A stretch of DNA of 42,355 nt from Pseudomonas sp. PIC25 (GTDB lineage Bacteria; Pseudomonadota; Gammaproteobacteria; Pseudomonadales; Pseudomonadaceae), in contig NZ_MUJY01000167.1 in assembly GCF_002286785.1 (NCBI RefSeq), forward strand, positions 1 to 42,355, in the 5' to 3' direction. Each line of letters starts with the position of its first letter. Position 1 is the first letter of the stretch. A program made the translations under genes and the position numbers. This document shows positions 19,640 to 26,331 of the stretch, piece after piece. The notes beneath the pieces were generated by a model. That model was not told where the DNA came from and made no database searches. It saw nothing but the letters and a program-made list of their open reading frames with translations.

Positions 19640-19849
19640 CTATTTGAAGGCGGGCAGTTCCGGCTCGGAAGCGGCCTTGCGGATTTCGCCCTCCAGTTCC
19701 GGCGTGTTGCGTGCCAACAGCTCTACAGCCACCACCAGTTCATCGATGGCTTCCCGATACAGCGCGGGATTGTTCTGGGTTTCTGCCTGATCGGCATGCT
19801 TGCGTGCGGTGTTGAGGTGCTGCAGCAGTTCGGAGTGATCACCAAGCAT
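19640..19849 (-). CDS. small protein of unknown function (69 aa)
   Basis: Short, helix-rich, acidic protein starting MLGDHSELLQHL and preceded by AAGGAG with good spacing. A longer frame upstream has no better start. The sequence (ARKHADQAETQNNPALYREA, then IDELVVAVELLARN) suggests a two- or three-helix bundle with no membrane segment. It lies 61 bases upstream of the topoisomerase gene in the same direction and may share its transcript. I do not recognise the family. Confidence 0.7.
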   Translation of the reverse strand: MLGDHSELLQHLNTARKHADQAETQNNPALYREAIDELVVAVELLARNTPELEGEIRKAASEPELPAFK

Positions 19850-19975
19850 TCTGTTCTCCTTTGCGCTGGATATGACAACGTGGCCATGGCTCACGCGGCG
19901 CCAGGATGTCCGGCGTCATTGCTAATGACCGATACGGGCGGGCACCAGTTCGACCCGATTGTCAGCATGCAACCG

Positions 19976-20272
19976 TCAGTGATTGACGAAGACCAGGTCC
20001 GGCTGGAAGGGCATGGACCAGGGCAGCAGGCTGTAGCCATCTTTGCTCAGGTCGAGTCGCGCCTGCTCCAGCATGCCGGCCAGGCGAACCGGGTCGCAGT
20101 ACTGCGAGCGGGCCACATGCGGGACCGAGAGGATTTCCCGGTCGGTGTCATCGTGAATGTGCATGGCGAAACTCGCATCCTCGGCATGTGGCAACGTCAC
20201 GCAGCGATACGGCAGGAATGCCTGGCTGGCGATGCTCATGGCCTCATCGAGGGTGAAAGAAGGGGTTGCCAT
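19976..20272 (-). CDS. small protein of unknown function, paralog of 20831-21100
   Basis: 98-residue protein starting MATPSFTLDEAMSIASQAF after an AGGAG site. It aligns over most of its length with the 89-residue product of 20831-21100: EA..IA..AF.P..CV at the N-terminus, RS.Y.DP.RLA..L..AR near residue 70 and G.SL.PW.MP at the C-terminus. The N-terminal AF.P..C pattern also recalls DUF1652, so both may be divergent members. No membrane segment or catalytic motif is seen. Confidence 0.75.
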   Translation of the reverse strand: MATPSFTLDEAMSIASQAFLPYRCVTLPHAEDASFAMHIHDDTDREILSVPHVARSQYCDPVRLAGMLEQARLDLSKDGYSLLPWSMPFQPDLVFVNH

Positions 20273-20415
20273 GCTGTTCTCCTGTACGCGGGATAGCGGG
20301 CGGAAGCCACGGGTTGCGGATTCGACCGGGCTCGGCGGCCTTGGCCGGCGAGATCGGAGCGCTCTCAAAAGTAGACAGCGGGCGCGCTTGGAGTTCGTCG
20401 TTGCTCGGCTCGATA

Positions 20416-20700
20416 TCACTCGGCTGCAGGGCCGATCCGGTAATGGAGCACGATACCGTTGCCACTGCCGTCACCGACGACCGAGCCGACAATGGGTTGA
20501 TGATGAACGCTGCGTCCTGGATAGGCCTCGCACAGATGGCGCTCGGCGACTTCGCAGATGTGGTTGAGCAGGCCGGTGAACTGAGTATCGCCAGGAATGG
20601 CGAAATGCAGGGTGACGTCCAGCGGTCCGGGGCCTTGGGGCAGATCGTTCAGGCCGCAGGTCTGCCACTGGTCGTTCACATAGGCTTCGGCACCTTTCAT
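20416..20700 (-). CDS. small protein of unknown function (94 aa)
   Basis: 94-residue protein starting MKGAEAYVNDQWQ with an AAGGAG site 5 bases upstream. It contains DVTLHFAIPGDTQFTGLLNH and ends VLHYRIGPAAE, which suggests a small alpha/beta fold. It has no resemblance to the paralogous neighbours on either side. It has its own upstream gap (130 bases) with a hairpin from the preceding gene. Function unknown. Confidence 0.7.
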   Translation of the reverse strand: MKGAEAYVNDQWQTCGLNDLPQGPGPLDVTLHFAIPGDTQFTGLLNHICEVAERHLCEAYPGRSVHHQPIVGSVVGDGSGNGIVLHYRIGPAAE

Positions 20701-20783
20701 GACGGTCTCCTTTTCAGCGTCTTTTCGATAGACCCCGAATTGGACGGATCGGTCGGTATTGCCGAAGTGGAGCTATCGAGAGC

Positions 20784-20808
20784 AGGCCGGGTGACCAATC
20801 CCCGGCCT
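20784..20808 (-). terminator. hairpin after the 89-aa gene
   Basis: AGGCCGGG pairs with CCCGGCCT around a 9-base loop, 23 bases past the stop of 20831-21100. On the plus strand a TTTCTCTT run follows. On the minus strand, where a terminator would be needed, no U-run follows, so termination is uncertain. Confidence 0.45.
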
Positions 20809-20830
20809 TTCTCTTGTCAGCGTAGACGCT

Positions 20831-21100
20831 TTACTCGGGCATCTGCCAGGGAGCGAGGCTGAAGCCTTCCTGGCACAGTTCCTGACGGGCTTCCCGAAGG
20901 ATTTCGGCCAAGCGCTGCGGGTCGGAATAGATGCTGCGGGAAATCCGGTTGCGGCCCAGCAGGCGGTTGCAGGTGCGGTCGATGACGCTCAGGTTGAGTT
21001 CACCGTTGCCGTCTTGCGGCGCCCAGGCCACGCACTGGAACGGTTGGAAAGCGCGGCCTGCAATCAAGAGTGCTTCGTTGACACGGAGCGGGGCGTTCAT
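20831..21100 (-). CDS. small protein of unknown function, paralog of 19976-20272
   Basis: 89-residue protein starting MNAPLRVNEALLIAGRAF after a GGAG site. It shares the EA..IA..AF.P..CV start, the RS.Y.DP.RLA..L..AR block and the G.SL.PW.MP end with the 98-residue neighbour two genes on. The pair probably arose by local duplication, with the unrelated 94-residue gene between them. Function unknown. Confidence 0.75.
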   Translation of the reverse strand: MNAPLRVNEALLIAGRAFQPFQCVAWAPQDGNGELNLSVIDRTCNRLLGRNRISRSIYSDPQRLAEILREARQELCQEGFSLAPWQMPE

Positions 21101-21183
21101 GGGTCGGATTCTCCGTAGGTGTGCCCAATCATGGACGGGCCGCCGTCATCGGCGGCCAGTTACGCATATGGATGGAGAGACCT

Positions 21184-21205
21184 GACCCCAAAGTCACAGG
21201 GGGTC
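21184..21205 (-). terminator. hairpin after the DUF1652-like gene
   Basis: GACCCC and GGGGTC pair around a 10-base loop, 87 bases past the stop of 21293-21550 and upstream of the next gene. It lacks a clear U-run on the minus strand, so it may only be a transcript-end or leader structure. Confidence 0.35.
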
Positions 21206-21292
21206 GCAAAAATAATCGCGATTGTCGTATTGCTGAAAGATAGACCTTCGCGCGCGACGACGAAGGCCTCGCGCGGAGCAGGCCGGCACGCC

Positions 21293-21550
21293 TTACATAG
21301 CGCGGGGGATGCGGTCTTCGAGGATGACTTCCAGATCGGACTCGACGGTACGAATGATGCGTTCCACATCGTCCAGGCTGGGAGCTGTCGAGCAGCGAAT
21401 GCCCGTGACGGTCAGCAGGGTGTCGCCGGTGGTCAGATCGAAGACACGGACGAGGAGGCTGGTGGGGGTTTCAAGGGTAGCTTCGAATCCGAACGGGTGG
21501 AAATGAAGCTTCATCAACTCGAGCGCTTTGGCGAAGGTGAGTCTGTTCAA
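21293..21550 (-). CDS. DUF1652-like small protein
   Basis: 85-residue protein resembling the pseudomonad DUF1652 family: an N-terminal helix with LMKLHFHPFGFEA, then LLVRVFDLTTGDTLLTVTGI and a C-terminal helix (DVERIIRTVESDLEVI). The best start is TTG at 21550 with AGGA seven bases upstream. The next in-frame ATG would remove 12 residues and part of the first helix. The family has no established function. It is the first of five small genes leading to the topoisomerase. Confidence 0.72.
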   Translation of the reverse strand: MNRLTFAKALELMKLHFHPFGFEATLETPTSLLVRVFDLTTGDTLLTVTGIRCSTAPSLDDVERIIRTVESDLEVILEDRIPRAM

Positions 21551-21773
21551 CGTGCAGTCCTACAGGCAACGCAATAAGAAGGACCGCGGCTCCTCGGCCC
21601 AGTATGTTCAGGGAGAGGGAGCTAGCCTGACCACTGGTTTGGAGACTGTAGCATTGTGCTGCTTCGGGTGAGACGTTTTTCGCGCTTTTCTGACGAAAAT
21701 TTTTTGGCGCAAAGATGGCTTAAAGCCACAGCCCGCACGGGGCGGGCGTTGCGGCTCCATGGCTAAATAGTGG

Positions 21774-21793
21774 CGTAAAACGACTGTTTTACG
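21774..21793. promoter_or_regulatory. 8-bp-arm palindrome CGTAAAAC-N4-GTTTTACG
   Basis: A perfect inverted repeat with arms of 8 bases and a GACT centre, in the gap upstream of the DUF1652-like gene and downstream of the catalase gene. It could be a regulator-binding site for the small-gene run or a transcript-end structure. No U-run follows. Confidence 0.4.
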
Positions 21794-21849
21794 AAGCCCT
21801 ATGGTTGGAAGGCTCCGGCACCGTCTAATCCGCCGTTCGGCTTGCTGAA

Positions 21850-21880
21850 CGCTCCGCCTGCTGCCCATTCAGGCGGAGCG
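21850..21880 (-). terminator. terminator-like hairpin after the catalase-fold gene
   Basis: CGCTCCGCCTG and CAGGCGGAGCG form a perfect 11-bp stem with a 9-base loop, starting 10 bases past the stop of the catalase-like gene. The U-run is poor, but stem strength and position support a transcript end. Confidence 0.65.
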
Positions 21881-21889
21881 AGAACGATC

Positions 21890-23038
21890 TCACGGCTGAT
21901 TGGGGATGGCCTGGTTCCGCTGGTGCCGATAGGTACTGACGGCCTGGTAGACCGCCTTGCGCAGGCGGTTGATGCCCCCGATCGGACGATGCTCCGGCAA
22001 GGCGTGCCAGGGGTTGAACGAGAGGTTGTCGCAGAACAGGTTCTGCTCGCGGCTATCGAAGTCCTGTGCCGGCACCTGGATGGTGGCGACGGTCTCGAAG
22101 GGCGAGAGGTCTTCGTCCCATTCCACGCTGGTGTCCTCGATGGGCATGAAGTGCTCGGGTTTCTGCCGCTGGATCTGGAGGGCGAAACAGGCCGGCACCC
22201 GGTCCAGCGAGAGTTGCTGGTAGAGCGCATTGCGCAGGAAGTTGGGCAGGTCCGTGTTCTGCTTCGGCAGCTCATAGGCCGGGCAGTTCTCCGGCGCAGG
22301 CACCACACGGTACTTGATGTTGTGCGGGCCGAGCTTGAACGGGGCGATGGAGTTGTAGGTCGCCAGGGTCGGGCTATCCGGCGGCGGTGCCAGGGTCTTC
22401 ATAGCGATGATCAGATGACGGATTTCCCACGTGCGCGGGTCCCAGCCGGGGAAGAACGCCAGGACCTTTTTGCCGTCGGCCTGGGCGGCGAAGTTCTGCT
22501 TGTATTCGGCCACGTCGCGCACGAAGAACACCGGGTGGTTGAACATCACGAAGTCCTGTTCGCCGGCGTGGGCGGGAAGTGGCAGTAGTTTCTCGCCGGG
22601 TACGTCGAGGAGCTTGATGGCCATGCCGCGGGCGTCGCGCAAATTGTCGAACTGCGGGTAGGCGTTGCCGTTGGACAGACGCATCCACGCCTGCCAGGTC
22701 TTCCCGGGGGCGGCCAGTACGCCATGGCGCAGGTCCGGGTCGAGATTGTCCAGCACCCGGACCTCGGCCTTGACGCAGCCGTGGGCCTTGGCATGGGCAT
22801 CACGCAGGACGCGGGTGTTGTCGCGGTGCTGTTCGACGATGCGGATGGCATCTTCGATGATGCCCCGGCTTATTGCCGCTTCGCCCGGCGGAATCTGCTC
22901 CTCGACGGACACCGGTCCGGAGAATTTCCAACTGTAATAGGCTTCGCCGATTCCCCAGCCGAGCAGGCCGACGAGCAGCAGGGCCAGCAGGAGCTTGCCG
23001 AGCAGGCGGCCCAGCCAGAGCCAGAAGCGTGTGAGCAT
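21890..23038 (-). CDS. membrane-anchored catalase-family heme protein (Y4iL-like)
   Basis: 382-residue protein with an N-terminal membrane anchor (about 13-32) and a catalase fold shorter than true catalases (about 480). Visible elements are the distal-His region RDAHAKAHG (His82), the DFVMFNHPVFFVRD block with the equivalent of the catalytic Asn (about 167), and the C-terminal HRPIGGINRLRKAVY block typical of the Y4iL-like subgroup. The heme-ligand tyrosine cannot be assigned with certainty. It lies 51 bases downstream of the di-heme cytochrome gene on the same strand. It may be a peroxidase or lipid hydroperoxide enzyme facing the periplasm, but activity is unproven. Confidence 0.85.
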   Translation of the reverse strand: MLTRFWLWLGRLLGKLLLALLLVGLLGWGIGEAYYSWKFSGPVSVEEQIPPGEAAISRGIIEDAIRIVEQHRDNTRVLRDAHAKAHGCVKAEVRVLDNLDPDLRHGVLAAPGKTWQAWMRLSNGNAYPQFDNLRDARGMAIKLLDVPGEKLLPLPAHAGEQDFVMFNHPVFFVRDVAEYKQNFAAQADGKKVLAFFPGWDPRTWEIRHLIIAMKTLAPPPDSPTLATYNSIAPFKLGPHNIKYRVVPAPENCPAYELPKQNTDLPNFLRNALYQQLSLDRVPACFALQIQRQKPEHFMPIEDTSVEWDEDLSPFETVATIQVPAQDFDSREQNLFCDNLSFNPWHALPEHRPIGGINRLRKAVYQAVSTYRHQRNQAIPNQP

Positions 23039-23089
23039 GGGGCGGTCCCTCTTGTCGTTATCGTTCCGTCGAATCGGTTGATGGGCGGA

Positions 23090-24964
23090 TCAGCCCGGGC
23101 AGTTCGGTCCCGGGCTCCAGGGTTTCGGCTCGACCGACTCCAACTGATTCTCCAGGCGCTCGTCACCCAGCACCTTGAGGTACTCGATCAGCGCCCAGCG
23201 CTCCTCGGGTGCCAGGGCACGACCGATCACCCCATCCTGGCGACAACCGTCGCGGAACTCGTGGCCGCCGTTGCCATTGCCGGTGACCGAGGTGCGGAAC
23301 AGGAAGCCGCCGTCGAATTTCTCGGTACGGAAGCCCACCTGCTTGGGATCGAACTCGAAGCTGCCGACCCAGAACTCGCTGGCGCGTTCGGAAACCGGGG
23401 AGAGGAGCTGGAACAGGTTGGGCACCGAGCCGTTATGCAGGAACGGCGGCGTGGCCCAGATGCCATGCAGGGGGCGCGCCTTGTAGCCGCGTTTCTCCTG
23501 TACGCCGATGTCCATGCCGAAGCCATTCATCACCTGCTGGCGCGCCGGGGAAATATCGGCATCCCGGTAGGCCCGGTCTTCCACGTAGGCGGTGAGATAG
23601 GCCAGGCCCTTGGCGCTGGAGATGTTCGAGAAGTCCACTTCGTCGAGGCTGGAACCGTACAGATGAACGTCCAGCTTGCTCAGCTCGTCCTTGGTCCAGC
23701 CCAGCTTGCGAATGTCGAAACGGTGGTCGGCAATGTTGTCGGCGGTGGTTGGGTCGGTGCCGACGATGCGTGTCGGCACGATGCGCATCTTCCATTCCGG
23801 ATCGCGGCTCGGCGCGAGGCGCTCCTCGACCGGCTTGGGATCGGGAGCGTGGCAATAGGCGCAGTTTTCCGTGAACAGGGCACGGCCCTGACTGGCCAGG
23901 CGCAGATCGACCTTGCCGAACATCTCTTCCGGCCAGGTCGGCGGCTTGAGCTGCTTGAGGGTCTCTTCCACGGTGTAGAGATCGTTCAGGCGCACCCCGG
24001 ACGGGTAGCGCTGGTCGACCGGCAGGGTGTGGCCATTCTCTTCGAACAGGCGCAGGGTGGCGCCGACGCCCAGGGCCTCACCGATGTTGCGTGCCATCGG
24101 CTGCATGGCCGAGCCGTTCCACTGCACCCAGTCGAATTTCCAGATATCCCAGACCTGCGGGTAGCTCACCGGTGCATTGGCGACCCGATAGTTGGCGGGA
24201 TCGATGGCGTCGCCGAACACGGTATTGGCGATACGGCCGAAGGCGTCGGTGCGGCCGAAGCCCTCCTCGGTGGGGTAGAGCCCCCGGTGGGTATCGTTCC
24301 AGGCTTGGCCGAGCAGGCGGTCCAGCACCGCCTTGAAGTCGGCGCGCAGTTGGTCCTTGCCCTGGGGATAGTCGTCGCCAAGCACCGCCTCGGCGAAACG
24401 CCTGAATTTCAGCGGGTTGTAGTAGGTGAAGGCCATGCTCATGCCCAGCGCCTGGCCGAAGCTGCCGCCGCGCAGGGTCGGAACGGTGGAGGCCAGCGAG
24501 TGCAGCGCGGAGCCGCCGTCGATGCGCACGGCCTGGCCGTTGTAGCGCAGCTCGCCGGTATGGCAGGCCGAGCAGGTGACATCCAGGTAATTGGCCCCGG
24601 TTTCGTCATCCTGGTGACGGGCGAAACCGACCGGCAGGTTGCCGGGGTTCACCTCGCTGGGCTTTTGCTCGGGATCGATCAGGAAACCGAAACGCGCCAA
24701 GTATTCCGGGGTGGCGAAGCGCTCGCGGGAGAAGGGTAGTTCGAGCGCGGTGAACCAATCGTAGCGCAGGCCTTTCACCTGGGTCCCCTGAGGCGTGTAG
24801 TAGTAGGTCTGGCGGGCTTGCGGGCTCCACTGGTCCAGGTAGTGAAGCTGCTCGGGGCGCTGGTAAGTGGGCAAGTTGGGATTGGCGACGTAGTACAGCA
24901 CGACGGCCAGCCCGGCCAGCACGATCAGAAGGATCGACAGAAGGGCGCGACGAAGAATACGCAT
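23090..24964 (-). CDS. di-heme cytochrome c (peroxidase-like), membrane anchored
   Basis: 624-residue protein with an N-terminal membrane segment or uncleaved signal (about 8-27) and two c-type heme sites, CSACH at 131-135 and CAYCH at 368-372. The arrangement recalls di-heme cytochrome c peroxidase-type proteins, but it is almost twice the length of classical CcpA/MauG (about 330), with a long insert between the hemes. The start MRILRRALLS follows an AAGGAAG site and is preferred over a frame 11 codons longer. It precedes the catalase-fold gene in an apparent operon. It probably acts in the periplasm in electron transfer or peroxide handling. Confidence 0.88.
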   Translation of the reverse strand: MRILRRALLSILLIVLAGLAVVLYYVANPNLPTYQRPEQLHYLDQWSPQARQTYYYTPQGTQVKGLRYDWFTALELPFSRERFATPEYLARFGFLIDPEQKPSEVNPGNLPVGFARHQDDETGANYLDVTCSACHTGELRYNGQAVRIDGGSALHSLASTVPTLRGGSFGQALGMSMAFTYYNPLKFRRFAEAVLGDDYPQGKDQLRADFKAVLDRLLGQAWNDTHRGLYPTEEGFGRTDAFGRIANTVFGDAIDPANYRVANAPVSYPQVWDIWKFDWVQWNGSAMQPMARNIGEALGVGATLRLFEENGHTLPVDQRYPSGVRLNDLYTVEETLKQLKPPTWPEEMFGKVDLRLASQGRALFTENCAYCHAPDPKPVEERLAPSRDPEWKMRIVPTRIVGTDPTTADNIADHRFDIRKLGWTKDELSKLDVHLYGSSLDEVDFSNISSAKGLAYLTAYVEDRAYRDADISPARQQVMNGFGMDIGVQEKRGYKARPLHGIWATPPFLHNGSVPNLFQLLSPVSERASEFWVGSFEFDPKQVGFRTEKFDGGFLFRTSVTGNGNGGHEFRDGCRQDGVIGRALAPEERWALIEYLKVLGDERLENQLESVEPKPWSPGPNCPG

Positions 24965-25006
24965 CAGATTACTTCCTTGTAGCCTTCTTGGATTCAATGG
25001 CGAACG

Positions 25007-25035
25007 TTTATGCCAAGCTTTAGGGTGATTGGCAA
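25007..25035 (-). promoter_or_regulatory. promoter of the cytochrome/catalase operon
   Basis: On the minus strand TTGCCA is followed after 17 bases by CATAAA, 43 to 71 bases upstream of the cytochrome start and in the only AT-rich part of the gap. This is a good sigma-70 candidate. Confidence 0.55.
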
Positions 25036-25058
25036 TATGCTATCAGTGTGACATACCT

Positions 25059-26186
25059 CTATTTCTTAGCGGCTGATTGATCACGCTCCTGCCCGCCCTT
25101 GTAGAGCACGACGGCCGCGCGCAGTTTGCTACGGCCGAAGCGGCTCATTTTCTCGAATTCTCCGTGGCTGACAGGCACGTGCTGGCAATCCAGGGGCTGG
25201 CGATGCAGGCTGTGGTCGACGTCGGGGTCATGTAGATAAACGAAATCCTCGTCGCAATCCGTGACCAGAATCCAATGCGGGGCTTTCGAGCGGGTCAGGC
25301 GGTAGCTGCTGATCAAGACCAGCGGCTTGCCGCCGGCGGCGAGAAGGGAGGGGATGTCCAGCGGGCCACCGCGCAGATCCTCCACGCCGCTCTGTTCCAG
25401 CTCGGAGCAGAAGTCCTCATGCACCACCCGCATCACCGCGCGTTTCTCCTCGCTGCGTACGCCGTCGAGGAACAGCGGCCCTCTCACGTTCACCTGCAGG
25501 CCGACCCGGAAGCCCCGTCGCCAGGCGGCCAGGGCAAGGCCGTGCGGGCTGCAGCCGCCATGCCCGGCGGTCATATAGATGGTGGTGGCTTCGCGCCACA
25601 GACGCAGCTCGTCACGGCGGGTCATGCGATAGCTGGAGTCGAGCGCCGCCATGGCCATCATCAGGCAGGCCGGACCGCAGGTGAACTCGGTAGTTTGCCG
25701 GTAGAAGGGGGCGAGCCGCCGCCGGCTCGCGCTGAGCTGGTGGATGCGTTTCTCGAAGCGCAGGGCTTCGCTGTGGTCCTCGTAGTAATCGCTGACCGTG
25801 GCGAAGGGACGGTAACCATTGCGCTCGTAGAGGGTGATGGCGGTACGGTTGTCCGGTCGTACCTCGAGGCGCAAGTAGGCGCAATCGTGTTCGCGGGCGG
25901 CATTCTCGGCGGCATCCAGCAGGCGCTGGCCGAGACCGATGCCGCGCGCACGAGGATCGGCGGCGATGGAGTAGAGCCGCGCCAGCGACGTGCCCTGATG
26001 GAACAGCACCAAGGCATAGCCGAGCACCCCGGCCTCGCCTTCCGCGACGATGAGGCTGGCGTGGGCACGGCTGATCATCCATTGGAAATTTCGCCGTGAC
26101 AGTCGGTCTATTTCAAAGCAGCGGTTTTCCAACTCCACCAAGGCGGACAGATCCTCGCTGGTGGCGGGGCGCAAATCGAGTTTCAT
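25059..26186 (-). CDS. GNAT acetyltransferase fused to a peptidase C39-like domain
   Basis: 375-residue cytoplasmic fusion. The N-terminal GNAT domain (about 1-147) has the acetyl-CoA loop ARGIGLGQRLL (80-90) and the RimI-like end ALTLYERNGY variant AITLYERNGYRPF. The C-terminal papain-like C39 domain (about 160-365) has Cys170 in TEFTCGPAC, His304 in APHWILV and Asp320 in HDPD as a plausible triad. No ABC transporter domain is attached, unlike in bacteriocin exporters. It is divergent from the RLAN/ATP-grasp ligase gene across 145 bases. This pairing is known in pseudomonads and was grouped with amidoligase peptide-modification systems. The start MKLDLRPATS was chosen to fit the GNAT N-terminus, although its ribosome binding site is weak. 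Confidence 0.88.
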   Translation of the reverse strand: MKLDLRPATSEDLSALVELENRCFEIDRLSRRNFQWMISRAHASLIVAEGEAGVLGYALVLFHQGTSLARLYSIAADPRARGIGLGQRLLDAAENAAREHDCAYLRLEVRPDNRTAITLYERNGYRPFATVSDYYEDHSEALRFEKRIHQLSASRRRLAPFYRQTTEFTCGPACLMMAMAALDSSYRMTRRDELRLWREATTIYMTAGHGGCSPHGLALAAWRRGFRVGLQVNVRGPLFLDGVRSEEKRAVMRVVHEDFCSELEQSGVEDLRGGPLDIPSLLAAGGKPLVLISSYRLTRSKAPHWILVTDCDEDFVYLHDPDVDHSLHRQPLDCQHVPVSHGEFEKMSRFGRSKLRAAVVLYKGGQERDQSAAKK

Positions 26187-26299
26187 GGACGGGACTGCAC
26201 CTGCATCCGGAAAGGACGGGCCATGTCGATCGACCCTAAGGCCGAGTATTGGCGCTGAGGGCCGACTCAGCAAGGCCGCACTATGATTGAAGTAGGACG

Positions 26300-26313
26300 G
26301 CAGGCATGCCTGC
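26300..26313. promoter_or_regulatory. 14-bp perfect palindrome upstream of the ligase gene
   Basis: GCAGGCATGCCTGC is fully self-complementary and sits 18 bases before the GTG start in the divergent gap. It overlaps the expected leader of the ligase gene, so it could be an operator or a leader hairpin. Such GC palindromes can also arise by chance. Confidence 0.3.
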
Positions 26314-26331
26314 GGGGAGTGGGAAAACATC

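Larger units (their letters stand above)
21551..21889. other. intergenic region with several inverted repeats
   Basis: 339 bases with no supported gene. The central part (about 21645-21795) is more AT-rich than its surroundings (GAAAATTTTTTGG, CTAAATAGTGG). It contains a GCCCGC/GCGGGC hairpin (21731-21747), the CGTAAAAC/GTTTTACG palindrome and the catalase-gene terminator. A promoter for the minus-strand small-gene run should lie here. Confidence 0.5.

Noticed and set aside
21775-21784. GTAAAACGAC matches the start of the M13 forward primer
   Set aside because: Only 10 bases match, the following bases differ, and it is half of a natural palindrome in genomic context. Not vector contamination.
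25059-26186. Bacteriocin/lantibiotic exporter reading of the C39 domain
   Set aside because: There are no membrane segments and no ABC ATPase domain. The fused partner is a GNAT domain, and no double-glycine precursor gene is seen nearby.
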